In this document: one piece after another, positions 1 to 10,469 of the stretch
How the letters are laid out: each line of letters starts with the position of its first letter
Position numbering within the stretch: position 1 is the first letter of the stretch
Assembly (NCBI RefSeq): GCF_902635505.1
Contig: NC_045427.1
Span: 132,120,460-132,184,459 of the forward strand
DNA: 64,000 bases
Source: Sarcophilus harrisii
Taxonomy: Eukaryota; Chordata; Mammalia; Dasyuromorphia; Dasyuridae
Direction: 5' to 3'
The notes under the pieces: model-generated
Seen by the model: only the letters and a program-made list of their open reading frames with translations
Told to the model about the DNA's origin: nothing
The model's database searches: none
Translations under genes and position numbers: made by a program

Positions 1-164
1 TCTTTTTCAGGCCCTGCACCTTGTATTTCAACAAACTTCCTGAGTTATTTTTGTTATTGAATAGATTCAGTCATGTTCAACTTCCCCAGCTCCAGTCTCT
101 GATGAAAAGGTAAACCTGCTTGCTAAGGTCAACTCTTTTCTTTGTTTTATTTCTCTTATCATTT

Positions 165-756
165 CCTGTCATCTTTGAGAACTTATCTTCTGGATAATTC
201 TCTCTCTTATTTTCAAACTCTCATTACTTACTGCTTCTTTTCCCACTACCTACAAACATGCCAGATTCCTCCAACCTTAAGAAATCTTCACCCAGTTATT
301 CCCTCAAATTATTATCCTATATTCCTTCTTCCCTTGGTAGACAAACTCATGGAAAGGGTATGCTATATTTATATCTCCCTTTTCTCACCTTCCATCCTAC
401 TCATTTCTCAGTCCCTTGCAACCTGGCTTCTAACTCCACCACATGACTGAAACTGCTCTCTCCAAAATTGTCAATGAGCTCTTAACTGCCAAGGATGAGT
501 CCTTTCTTTCACTTTTTCTTGTCACTTGCTTCTGAACACTTTCTTCCCTTGCTTCCCATTATACTATTTTCTCTTGGTTCTCTTCTGAAGTGACTGTTCT
601 CAGTCTTTGATGGATCATTATCCTGTTATACCTATTAAATAGGAGCATACCACCAAGGCTCTGCCCTAGGCTTTCTTTTCCCTTTACCTTCTGTCTCTAA
701 GATATCTCATTCATTCCCAAAGATTCATTTGTCAGCTCTAACATGTGATTCCTTGT
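165..756 (+). mobile_element. L2-like LINE, ORF-side segment
   Basis: Old CR1-clade LINE sequence in the sense orientation. The stretch around 540-720 follows the L2-type order: a hydrophobic/Ser-rich coding stretch, then 'aaggctctgccctaggc', then 'ctcattcattcccaaagattcattt'. The 102-residue open frame over 142-450 lies inside it and is a decayed fragment, not a gene. The element appears to resume at about 1085 after an inserted SINE. Confidence 0.5.
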
Positions 757-833
757 AGTTGATGATGAGTTATTTTTCAGTCATGGTCAGCTCTTCATCT
801 CTAACTATACAATTCCTTGTTGTTATTGATAAG

Positions 834-1033
834 TTGTTGTTCAGTCATGTTCCACTCTATATGACCCTATTTGGGGTTTTCTTGGCAAAGATACTAGAAT
901 GGTTTGCCATGTCCTGCCCTAATTCATTTTATAGATGAGGAACTAAGGCAAACAGAATTAAATGACTTGTACAAGGCCCCACAGCTAGTAAGTATCTGGG
1001 ACTTGATTTGAACTTAGAAAGATAAGCTGCCCA
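834..1033 (-). mobile_element. MAR1-type tRNA-derived SINE
   Basis: On the plus strand it reads as the complement of a MAR1-like SINE: 'gttgttcagtcatgttcc', then 'ggggttttcttggcaaag', 'tttatagatgaggaac' and 'ccccacagctagtaag'. It sits inside an L2-like LINE, so it is younger than that LINE. A second, very short copy of the SINE 3' tail lies just upstream at 757-805, and both are preceded by 'attccttgt' (748 and 812). Confidence 0.75.
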
Positions 1034-1084
1034 TATAATTCCAAAATATATAAAATTAGCCCTAACCTCTTATCTGAATATAAT

Positions 1085-1985
1085 CTCACATTATCACTTG
1101 TCTGCTCCAAATCTCTCATTGGATGTCCCATGGGTGTCTCTCATTACCCGTGTCCAAAATGAATCTAACTTGCCACTAAACCCACTCCCCCTTCAAAATA
1201 GTCTACATTACTTGAAAGTGCCATTATCCTTCCAAGAACTGAAGTTTATAAATTTGATATCTTCCTTGACAGTTGCTTCTTTCCAACCTTTATACCTAAT
1301 TAATTGCCAAGTTGTCAATTTTATTCCCACAATCTTGTGTCTATCTGCTTCCTCTAATCATAAAACTTCTGTCCCAATTCAGGCCTTTCTCACCCCTCAC
1401 TTGATCAGTCTTTTAATTTGCCTCTCTACTTTCAGTATTTCTCTCATCTACTCAATGCCTGAAAAATAATATTCTTGAAACACACATCTCAATCCTTTAT
1501 TCAAAAATCTTCAGTGGCTTCTTATTAATTCTCTATCTTTTGAAGCATTTCCTATACTTAACCCTTCTTCAATATAATTCCACATTACTTGTCTTGTGCA
1601 TTTTGGTTCTAATCAAAGTGATTCCCATACACAATATCCCATCTGCCACCTCCATGTCATTACCAAGATTCTTCTGCATGCCTGAAATATCTTCTTTCCT
1701 CCTCTTTATTTCTTTAATTTTTTTTTCTTTAAAAGAACAATTCAAATGCAATCTCTCTGTGAGGTCTTTCTGAATTGTCATCATCATTAGCACTTTGGCC
1801 TTCTTAGGATTATCTTTATGATTGATGCAGCATTAATTTATTTATAAACATGTTGTATTCTCTCAATAAAGCACAAGATGTTGAAGACAGGAACAATTTT
1901 ATTTTTGTCTTTGTATTCCCTGCAACTAGAATAGTACCTGGCACTAAATTAAGGTGTCCAGTGCATATTTATTAAACTTGTTGAC
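1085..1985 (+). mobile_element. L2-like LINE, 3' half and 3' end
   Basis: Continuation of the LINE interrupted by the SINE. It shows the family landmarks in order: 'tggatgtcccatgggtgtctc', a 'caaaatgaatctaac' stretch, 'ccaatt...tttgtctttgtattccctgc', 'aatagtacctggcac' and a terminal 'tttattaaacttgttgac'. The 123-residue frame at 1098-1469 has no recognisable domain and is a by-product of this repeat. Confidence 0.65.
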
Positions 1986-1989
1986 ATTT

Positions 1990-2508
1990 CTTTGCCCAAT
2001 CACAAGTAATCAACTGTGGAGGAACCTAATATTATTCCTATGATACCATGCTGTCTACCATCTTTACAACAATGTTGGGTTTGGGGCAGGGAAGGGTGAA
2101 ATATGGTTGAAAGGCATCATTTACAGAAAAGTAATGTAACAGAAAATGCCATTGGGATTAGATTCTAAGAAGTCAAATTTTGGGGGTTATTTGGTAAATA
2201 CTAGGCTTTGTTACTATGTTAAACATGTCCTAAGTGTAAATTCTCTGGAGTCTATCTTTTGGCTTAAAGAAAGTTTTAAATGAAAACCAGATAAACTCAA
2301 GTCCATAGAGACACTTAAAGAAATGTTTTGGAAACTTTAATTTTAAAAACTAGGTCAGCCACAGTATGGAAGTGACCAACCCTCTTCCCCTCCCTCCCAT
2401 TGAGGGAGTCTCTGACCTTCTCTCTCCATATTTTTCTGTCTCTCTCTGTCCCTGTCTAGCTGTCTCTTTAATTCTCTGTCTCTTTGTCAGTTTCTTTCTC
2501 TTTATGAG

Positions 2509-2510
<2 letters not shown>
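1990..2510. other. Unassigned AT-rich sequence
   Basis: No repeat family or gene recognised. The last 150 bases become pyrimidine-rich (CCCTCC/TCTG motifs) and grade into the microsatellite that follows. Confidence 0.4.

Positions 2511-2511
<1 letters not shown>

Positions 2512-2553
<42 letters not shown>
2512..2553. repeat. (TC)n microsatellite
   Basis: About 21 uninterrupted TC units within a longer pyrimidine-rich tract (2400-2575). The 76-residue Ser/Leu-rich frame across it is a translation of the microsatellite. Confidence 0.95.
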
Positions 2554-2556
<3 letters not shown>

Positions 2557-2574
2557 TTTCTCTCCCTCCCCCCA

Positions 2575-3815
2575 AATTTTATTTTACTTTATTTAATCTA
2601 ACTCACTAACTTGCCTTTTTAACCCTAACAAACAGAAGGTTAAACATAAAATAAGTTAATGAACTTGAAACAAGTATGTCCTATATTTTCATTTTTTTCT
2701 TGCTGGATGGATCTAGAATTCAATTGTGTTACTAAAAGGATATTTTTCCTCCCACTGTGCAGAAAGATTCACCAGGCTGTCATAAAGCTTTAAGAAAAAG
2801 CAAAGCTCTCAGTGTGTTAACTTGCAAATTGATCATTAATTTGTGAAATTATGAAAGGGGGCAGGCACATCTGATTCTTTGAATACTCTCAGGTAAAGAG
2901 CATGGCTGACAATGGAAAACAGGAGACCTATCTCATTTTAATTAAACACAGAGAGTGTGGGAACAAAAAAAAAAAAACATAAAAAGCACATAGATAAGTG
3001 GCAAAAAAAAAAAAAAAAAAAGTACAGAGGCAGACAACATGGGTAAAGGATTGGAATAAAAAGAAGGCAGGCAGTCGTGGGAAACAGGATGTGGAGGAGA
3101 AGCAAAAAGTATCACCTGTATAACCAGGATTCTAACTGGGAGCAGTAGGCATCATATATCCAGATGGAGAGAGAGGAGAGCTAGGGATCGGTGGGGAGGT
3201 AGGCAAGAGTTTGGTGTCTCGTTTTTATAGGATTTCATGGGAAAGAGACTAACTCTTTTCTGTGCTACCTTGGGGTTAATTCATTAATATGAACAAATCA
3301 CTGCAAGTTGTTAGTAAGACTTTAATGTTAACATGTCTACATCATCTCAAAATAATCAGCCCCATTTGGTAATCAGCCAGTCTGGAACCTGTCTGAAGTC
3401 TGAGAACTTGTCTGAGACAGCAGCTCTTAGTTGTCTTCCCCTGATTTAGCACCTATTACCAAGATGTGATTTTTGGTTAATATACGATATAGTTTGTAGA
3501 TTATGTTTCTTTGATCTTTGCTACAATTTGCACGTGACTTCTGCTAATCTTAATCCCTACTATTGCCCCTTTATACTTGCTACATATAAATTTATATTAA
3601 CTAGAAGTGTGTAGGGATAGAAGGAGGGGCACCAGAACAAGATACAATATTGATACAACCTGTCAATGAAGAAGCAGAAAATCTCTATCCATATTACTTT
3701 CAACTCACAATCCCCAGGTTTTGGGAGAAAGGTATAAAGTAGGTAGTTTGCTTTTGCTGACCTTCTGTCCCCTTATAGTATCATTTTCTTTATCTGATCA
3801 TGGCCTAGCTTCAGG
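2575..3815. other. Unassigned sequence with two poly-A tracts
   Basis: Nothing recognised apart from poly-A runs at 2965-2977 and 3003-3021. Neither has a readable SINE or LINE body directly upstream, so they are not assigned to an element. The 3180-3620 stretch looks single-copy by eye. Confidence 0.35.
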
Positions 3816-3819
3816 AGAG

Positions 3820-3985
3820 TGCTGGAACCAGCTCTGACTCAGGAGAACTGATTTTTAAAATTTTCATTGGGAGCCAAGTATACATTATGTCCTGATTTAT
3901 CATTTTGTTGAATTTTAGACTTAACATAATGGAGAAAATAGTAACAATATAGATTAAACTTAAAAATGTGTTCTGCCCTTTTTTT
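3820..3985 (+). repeat. Unclassified dispersed repeat, copy 1
   Basis: Resembles 52540-52785 in the same orientation. Shared blocks in order are 'aaccagct', 'ggagaa/ag..ttgat', 'ttattttgttga', 'gacttaa..aataatg.agaaaat' and 'ttaaaaatgtgtt'. I cannot name the family. Its presence twice in 64 kb, with spacing preserved, makes it an interspersed repeat. Confidence 0.5.
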
Positions 3986-4339
3986 GTCAAATTTGTATCA
4001 ATACACTCAGGCTACATCCTCCCCTTTCTTTCCTACCAGATCCTACTGTCCAAAGGTACTTACTACATATAACTTCATATGGCCCTGTTCTCCATAGCAC
4101 CTAATGCTCTGAATCTTTATCTATAAACTGTTACCTATCCTACTTCTTCACTTGTTGTGCCCTACCAGGAAAAGATCTAATCAGATGAGTTGTTTATGGC
4201 TAATGGCTTCATTTTTTTCTCCAAGTAACATTTGTATTTTAATAAGGACCATTAATGTTTTATCTGCAGAGGAATGACTTAGACTGGTAATTGCAAATCT
4301 AAAGCTAGAAAATAAGCAGTAATGGGAAGTAAGAAACAA

Positions 4340-4420
4340 ATCTTTAATAAGTATTTAATAAATATTATTCCTTTGATCCTCACAACAGCCCTGTTAGGTA
4401 AGTGCTATTCTAATCCCAAT
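4340..4420 (-). mobile_element. MIR-type SINE fragment
   Basis: Contains 'cctttgatcctcacaacagccctg' and 'taggtaagtgctatt', the usual complement of the MIR core. Only the central part survives. Confidence 0.6.
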
Positions 4421-4499
4421 ATTCTCCCTCTTTCCCTTTGACTCACAACTTTTACATGTATTTAGGAAATACATGTCAAAAGAGAAAATAGTTACTGTG

Positions 4500-4590
4500 G
4501 TGCTTCCCACACAGGGTTGCCTTAAGCGTAAATGAGATAATGTGCACTGCAAACCTCAAAATATTATGTAAATTATGTTATTATAGATTG
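4500..4590 (+). mobile_element. MIR-type SINE 3' fragment
   Basis: 'acacagggttgcctta', 'aaatgagataatgtgcact' and a final 'gttattatag' match the 3' part of MIR in sense orientation. Confidence 0.55.
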
Positions 4591-4654
4591 ATTTATTGAT
4601 AAATTGAGACAGGCAAAGGATCTAGCCCTTATATTTTTTTATTTCTTTTGTCTA

Positions 4655-4855
4655 CTCTACTTTGCATCTGCTACTCTGCTTCTTCCAACTGTCTGGAACA
4701 AGATGGCCTCAGTTCTATTACTTCCTAGTGTCTCATTTCCCTGTCTCTTTTTGTTGGTTGTCTCCCTCATTAGATTAAATGAAAACAGGAACTGTCTTTA
4801 TATCCCCAGTACTTAGTAAATAATAGGTGAATAAAAAAATGTTATTGGATTGGAT
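4655..4855 (+). mobile_element. L2-like LINE 3' end
   Basis: Degraded 3' end: 'ctgtctggaac', 'gaaaacaggaactgtcttt', 'atccccagtacttagtaa', 'ggtgaataaaaaaatg'. The 70-residue frame here is a by-product. Confidence 0.6.
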
Positions 4856-4879
4856 ATATTATATCTAATTATTTATATA

Positions 4880-5010
4880 CAATTTGTTTTCCCAGTGGAA
4901 TGTAAATTTTTTAAAGCTTGATTTTTGTTTGTTTTGTCTTTGTATCAGTAGGATTTTGCATCGTGCCAAATACAGCACAGACACTTAATATATGTTTGTT
5001 AATTTAAATC
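4880..5010 (+). mobile_element. L2-like LINE 3' end, second copy
   Basis: 'tggaatgtaaa', 'tttgtctttgtatcag', 'acagcacagacacttaa' and 'tatgtttgttaattt' reproduce the L2 terminal motif again, 25 bases after the previous copy. These are two separate tails in the same direction. Confidence 0.6.
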
Positions 5011-5374
5011 AAAATGAATTCCATTAATAAGAGAAGACAAGGCATGTAAGACTGGGGTCAGTGTATTAATCTTGATAAGGTTAACCTATGGAACCATAGT
5101 GCTAGAAAGAACTAGTCTCACTGTTAGAGAAATTCCTTCAAAACCCCTATTGCTGGCAAAAAAAAAAAAAAAATACATCCTTTTAAAAATTCCTATAGCC
5201 TCTCCTAGGAACATAGTATTTAATTGGGAGTTCTGTTCACAGAAGACATTTGGCAAGCAAAGTTGAGTAGTTGAATGAATTCTTCATGCTGGTTTTAATG
5301 CCAGTTTCCTCTTGTCCTGTCTCCATGGATCTGCAGAGGGTGTCTCTGACACACCCTTCAATTATTTATGAAAA

Positions 5375-5560
5375 ACAAAAATCTGAGCTTGAAGGGACCA
5401 TAGAAACTGCCTGCTTCTACCTCCCTTTATTTTACAAATGGAAAAACTGAGAACCATAAAAAGGAAGTGATTTGCTTTAATCCAAACAAACAGTCAGTGG
5501 AGATCTAAGACTCAAATGTCAGTCTTCTGACCCATTCAATATTCTCTCTGTTATACTAAG
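5375..5560 (-). mobile_element. MIR-type SINE
   Basis: 'cttgaagggaccatagaaac', 'tttacaaatggaaaaactgag' and 'aagtgatttgc' give the complement of the MIR core, followed by a diverged tRNA-like head. Confidence 0.6.
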
Positions 5561-5811
5561 GTTTTCAATCTTTTTTGAGGATGAGGACCCAATTTAATTT
5601 TTTTAATTACAAAGTTCTACATGATAGCTCCATTGACTAAGGAGGCGTAGGATAGCAAAAAGCTATTATATATTCATAAATGCTTTAAAATTAATTTTTA
5701 TTTTTCCTATTTGGTACAAATTAAATGTCAATGACATCAAGATAACTACACAAGATCCACTTATTATTAATGCTGCATATTGGTATAAGCTAAAAATCCA
5801 GAGGATAGTGG

Positions 5812-5850
5812 TTGGGACAGAGCCAAGATGGCAGAATAAAGGCACATGAT
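5812..5850 (+). mobile_element. Possible L1 5' end scrap
   Basis: The phrase 'gacagagccaagatggcag' resembles the very start of marsupial L1 5' UTRs. Only about 40 bases match, so chance cannot be excluded. Confidence 0.25.
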
Positions 5851-5929
5851 AGTGCTAGGTGTACATTTTGATTCATAACTTATACTAACTGTGACTTGCC
5901 AGGTGGGAACCACTACATTAAAAACAACC

Positions 5930-6150
5930 TATCATTTCCATAATATTTTAAGATCTGCAAAGCACCTTATACATATATTATTTCATTTGAGCTATATAAT
6001 AGGTGCTCCCATTATTCTTTTCTCCTTTCCTCATTAGTAGATGAAGAAACCAAGGTTCACTGAGTTGCCCATGATCACACCTAGTAAATATTGGAGGCAA
6101 GATTTGAACTTAGAGTTTCCTGATTCTAAGTCTGTCAATATAGTAGGCAT
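5930..6150 (-). mobile_element. MIR/MIR3-type SINE
   Basis: 'aagcaccttatacatatatta', 'taataggtgctcccatta', 'agatgaagaaaccaaggttca' and 'gatttgaacttagag' give the full antisense order of a MIR-like SINE. Confidence 0.7.
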
Positions 6151-6159
6151 ATTTCCCTT

Positions 6160-6800
6160 GAACCTTGATAAGGTGCATAACCCAGAAATGGATAGAACCT
6201 TCCTATTGGTCTGAATATGAAAGAAGAAATTACTTGGAACTTTCTTCTTTTTATACTTTTGCCCACACATTCTGGTAATAGGTTTGTTTTGTTCTTTCAA
6301 GTGCTTTGAAATTTACTTGTAGTTGACTTGAATCCTACTATGATTTTTTTTTCTGTTATCATTGTAATCTTCATGTATTTTTGTCTCTGTTAAATCAGTG
6401 AAAGTCAAGTCATCCTACCAACTTCATTACTGTTGTCTTCTGATAGTCTGGAGTCCTGAAGATCACTCCAGATGATCACTCAATGCTCTTTAGAGCTTCA
6501 TTGCTGATCTAACTATAATATTAGCCCAATTTCTCCAAATCTCAGATTCCTGAGCTTCATTCTCCTGGCCTTTGAAACTCCTAAGATTAGACAATTCAGC
6601 TCCTAAATCTAAAATAGGACAGAATTAACAAAAAGCCCAAGGATCCAAGATCATTTCTTGATGGATCCAAGACCATTTCTTGATGTTTGATGACCATATG
6701 ACCTAGGATGGGAGAAGAGATGCCACACAATCTTCCCCCTTACCATAAGGTCTATATAGATATCCTCAGTGAAGGAATCCCCTTACTCCTTCAAATACTA
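6160..6800. other. Unassigned sequence
   Basis: No family recognised. There is a local near-repeat of 'aagatcatttcttgatg' at 6648 and 6669 (a roughly 20-base tandem duplication). An 88-residue minus-strand frame ends here without recognisable features. Confidence 0.35.
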
Positions 6801-6809
6801 CCGAATAAT

Positions 6810-6930
6810 AATGGGGATGAGAGAGAGAATCAAAAGAGATAAAATCTGTCATTTCCTTAAGGCATTTCCTAGAACATAGTAGGCATTACATAAATGCTAA
6901 TGATTAGCTATTATTATTATCTCTAGCAAC
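6810..6930 (+). mobile_element. MIR-type SINE 3' end
   Basis: 'gaacatagtaggcattacat', 'aaatgctaatgattagc' and a terminal TATTATTAT run are the sense 3' end of MIR. Confidence 0.65.
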
Positions 6931-6984
6931 CTTTTCTCCTCAGATCTTACATGGTGCTCTTCTTTGCATCTTTCTAATACATTT

Positions 6985-7235
6985 ACAGGAGCAGCTAGGT
7001 GGTCCAGTAGATGTGTGCCAGGCCTGAATTAAAGAAGACTTGAATTCAGATACAGTTTCAGACATTTAGTTGTGTTTTAGTGAGCAGTTCAGTTAAACCT
7101 GTTGGCCTCAGTTCTCTTATCTGTATAATGAACTGGAGAAGAAAATGGCAAACTGCTCCAGTGGCTTTGCCAAGAAAACCCCAAATAGGATCATGAAGAA
7201 TCAGACATGACGGAACAAAAATATAATATACCTAA
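6985..7235 (+). mobile_element. MAR1-type tRNA-derived SINE
   Basis: Nearly full length in sense orientation. It has a tRNA-like head 'gagcagctaggtggtccag', a B-box-like 'cttgaattcagatac', 'ctggagaagaaaatggcaaac', 'tttgccaagaaaacccc' and the tail 'gaatcagacatgacgg'. No convincing target-site duplication is seen. Confidence 0.8.
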
Positions 7236-7239
7236 TATT

Positions 7240-7820
7240 ATTATTATTTCACATAAGAATTATCTGTAAGTCCCTTTATAAGACTGTTTTCTCCAGAAAA
7301 GAAGGCATTGTTTCCTATCTAAATTTTTCACTGAACAGAGTGTTCTGCACAGCATAGTAAATGTATTAAAATGAGTCAAATTTCATATTTTTGTCCCAAG
7401 ATAGGAAAGAGTTGGGAATACTGCAAGTATGTGAGTCTATGTACACTTCCATAATCATCAGTCTTTCTTGATAACTGAATTCTTAACTTCATATATTATG
7501 ATGCACCAACAAGCAATGGCTATGTTAATCAGAATATATATATATCTATTTTGAATGCCTCTTTGTGTCATGAAGGTGATCCTGGTTGCTAGTAGATTTC
7601 TTCAATGAAACATGGATTCTGTCAGTTCCTGACAGGAAAAGTAGAGAAAAAACAGGAGAAATATCCAATTAAGTACTAGACATTCCATAGGAAACGAAAC
7701 TTTACAGCTAATGAAATGACTATTCTAGCACCCTCTTCCTCTCCAAACATCAAATAGTCATGTTTGATACTACAACCCATCATAGTCATCCACTATGTGT
7801 TCAAAGACATTCAGTAAGGA
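7240..7820. other. Unassigned AT-rich sequence
   Basis: No repeat family recognised. It contains a short TATATA stretch near 7536-7546. Confidence 0.35.
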
Positions 7821-7824
7821 AGAA

Positions 7825-8405
7825 TCCATTATCTTATTGAAGCAGAAGGGGGAACTGTTTCCTTTACTATAAATTGTGGTCCTTTTAAGATTATCACTCT
7901 GAAATTATGTCCCCTTTGATCAGAATCTCCAAGGTGCCAAGGAGTCGAGATAGAGCCTAAACCTTTTGAGGATAAGAAAATCAATTCCCATAGAAATTCT
8001 AAATTCTCATTCAATTGAGGAATCCTGATCTGATCTGTCTCAGCCCCCACTTGGTCTGATCAACTCAGGCTGTCCCAGCCCCCACCAAGATACCCAATAT
8101 AACAGCTTCTTTCAACTAGGGTCTTGGCAGATGGGCCTAGGTAGTTGAGATCTCTGTCACTCTCAGCTGCCAGGATCCTTCTGCCCAGTGAGAAAACATT
8201 CTCAGTGCCAAAACTCCATTTTCCACTAGATCTTCCACTATAGAAGTCAGTTTCTTGGTAAACTGATTTCTATCCAACAATAAACTTTCATTTTGCAACT
8301 ACTAATTCAGGAATGAGTGAATTCTTTCATTCCTAAACCTGCATCCGATTTAAAGGGGATTCTTATTAACTCTCTTATTGCCACTAACCTCTTGACCACC
8401 AGGAA
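7825..8405 (+). mobile_element. Endogenous retrovirus LTR fossil
   Basis: Organised like an LTR. It has a pyrimidine-rich middle with 'ctcagcccccac' twice, a polyadenylation signal AATAAA near 8280 followed by 'ctttcattttgc', and a U5-like end running through 'cctcttgaccaccagg'. No coding region of a provirus is adjacent, so it appears to be a solo or partial LTR. Ends are approximate, no duplication was found, and divergence looks high. Confidence 0.5.
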
Positions 8406-8424
8406 TTGAGACCACTCAAACCAT

Positions 8425-8660
8425 ATCATTATAAGGAAACCCATTAATTTTGAGATTATTAACAAGGTCATCCTCATTTTTAACTCTGCAAATTTTTCTC
8501 ATTGCTCTAGTTTTATCTTCTAATTTGATCATGCAAAACATATCTAATTCCTCTTGCATATAAAAGTCTTTTAAATGCTTGAAGATGACTATCCTGCTTT
8601 TCCAAAGTTTACTCCAAGTTCCTTCAAACCATCCTTGTATAGTATAGTCCACTATTTTGG
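8425..8660 (-). mobile_element. CR1/L3-type LINE fragment
   Basis: Reading the minus strand, 'gatagtcatcttcaagca', then 'aagaggaattagatatg', then 'aatctcaaaattaatgggt' follow the L3 3' order (cf. 'ctgtcttcaagtatttga' in the copy at 48.2 kb). The 140-residue minus frame 8416-8838 covers this piece and is not a gene. Confidence 0.5.
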
Positions 8661-8664
8661 AAAA

Positions 8665-9160
8665 TAGAGCTCTAAAAGGTAGAGAGAACAAGTGAAGAAA
8701 ATAGAACACAGTCATACAGCCAAGGACAAGTAAGTTATATGTCAGAAAACAGTTTTTTTTAATAAACTGATCTGACTGGAGTGCAGGTTTTCTAAAGAGG
8801 ATAAAATTGGAAAGAAAAAAAGGCCAGATTGCACACATCCTTGTCTGTTAAACTAAGGAATTAGGATTCTGCTTTGAAGGTAATGAGCAGCTTTGTAACA
8901 TGATGAGAACAGTATTTTATACAAGTTAAAAGAGAAGTTTTGTTCAGAATGGATGAATGAGAGGGAACCTTGAGGAGGGAGGTCAATAAAACAAGCACAG
9001 TGGACACCACTCTATGAGATGAATCCCCGCAGTAAAAGCAGCATGAAACAAAGGTTACCTGGAAGGCCCTGGATTGGCTTAGTCTCCTGCTCAACACCAA
9101 AGATTAGTGGTAAGTGGTGGCTTAGTGGTTAACAATAGGCCCTCTTTATTCTTTGCCATC
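8665..9160. other. Unassigned sequence
   Basis: Nothing recognised. Both strands carry short open frames (about 79 residues) without domains. Confidence 0.35.
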
Positions 9161-9162
9161 TT

Positions 9163-9202
9163 AAACAAAACAAAACAAAACAAAACAAAACAAAACAAAA
9201 CA
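9163..9202. repeat. (CAAAA)n microsatellite
   Basis: Eight pentamer units. It may have grown from the A-rich tail of an unrecognised retroelement. Confidence 0.95.
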
Positions 9203-9433
9203 ATCCTTTCTTCCAAAAGTATTTTGAGAAATTCACATTGCAAAATTTCTTTGAAAATTCAACAATTCCCAGAGTCAGAAATGCTTAGAATAAACTAGAG
9301 AAGTATGAAAAGGAAAAGAAAATACTGGTCTTGTTTTAAGATAGAAGGGACACCATTCAACTGAACAATGAGTGATTTTTCTGGCCTTGAGTCATATGAG
9401 CAGTAGTGCCTTTCAGAGCAAAACAACCAAGGG

Positions 9434-10267
9434 AAAATGAACTCTTTTAAAATAATTTTTATTATAGATTTTTATTTTCAAAATACATGCAAAGATAGTT
9501 TTCAACATTTACCCTCACAAAACTTTGTGTTCCAAGTTTTTCTCTCTCTCTTCCCCCTAACCTGTTCATCTAGACATCAGGCAATCCAATATAGGTCAAA
9601 CAAGTGCAATTCTCCTATACATATTTTCACATTTATCATGTTACAGGAGGAAAATCATATCAAAAAGAAAAAAATGAGAAAGGAAGGAAGGAAGGAAGGA
9701 AGGAAGGAAGGAAGGAAGGAAGGAAGGAAGGAAGGAAACAACAACAAAAAAGGTAAAAATACTATGATGTGTTGCCCTTTCACTCCCTACAATCCTCTTT
9801 CTGAGTGAAATGGCTCTCTCCATCACAAGAGCATTGAAATTGGCCAGAATCACTTCACTGTTGAAAAGAGCCATGTCCATCAGAGTTGATCATCACATAA
9901 TCTTGTTGCTATGTACAATATTCTTTTCATTCTACTTACTTCACTTAACATCAGTTCATCGAGGCCTTTCTGAAATCATCCTGCTGATCATTTCTTATAG
10001 AACAATAATATTATATAACATTCTTATACCATAACTTATTCAGCCACTTCCCAATTGGCTGACATCCACTCGGTTTCCAGTTTCTTGCCATTACAAAAAG
10101 GGCTGCTTCAAATATTTTTCTACATGTGGGTGCTTTTCCCATTTTTATGATCTCTTTGGGATACAGTCCCAGTGGAGATACTGCTGGATCAAAGGGTATG
10201 CATAGTTTGATAGCTCTTTGCATATAGTTTCAAATTGTTCTCTGAAATGGTTGGATCAAAATGAACT
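9434..10267 (-). mobile_element. L1 LINE, 5'-truncated, with target-site duplication
   Basis: The left end is the complement of an L1 tail ('tttattttcaaaatacatgc', 'gatagttttcaacattt'), followed by the 3' UTR and then the ORF2 C-terminus. In minus-strand translation (10011-10223) the ORF2 end reads '...PLGLYPKEIIK', 'FEAALFVMARNWK' and 'GCQPIGKWLNKLWY', the conserved tail of L1 ORF2. 'aaaatgaact' flanks it at 9434-9443 and 10258-10267, and the insertion point is preceded by a T-rich L1 endonuclease-like site. An (AAGG)n microsatellite has expanded inside the 3' UTR. Confidence 0.9.
9681..9738. repeat. (AAGG)n microsatellite inside L1
   Basis: About 14 uninterrupted tetramers replacing an A-rich part of the L1 3' UTR. 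The Lys/Glu/Gly-repeat open frame across it is a translation artefact. Confidence 0.95.
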
Positions 10268-10469
10268 TAAAAACTTTTTTAACTTTCTTTTTTTATACAT
10301 GATTTTTCAACCTTGAACAAACAAGAACATTTCTATAAGCAAAAAACAAAAAAGAGTTGTATATGAAACTGAGAACTTCCATCATGAAGTTTTTTTTAAA
10401 TATATTAAATTTAACATGCTAATAGCAATATCATCCTACTTATCTGTGTCTTGTGCAATACCTTCTCCT

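Noticed and set aside
8416-8838. 140-residue minus-strand frame as a membrane protein
   Set aside because: Part of it matches an L3-type LINE copy; the hydrophobic stretch is AT-rich noise.
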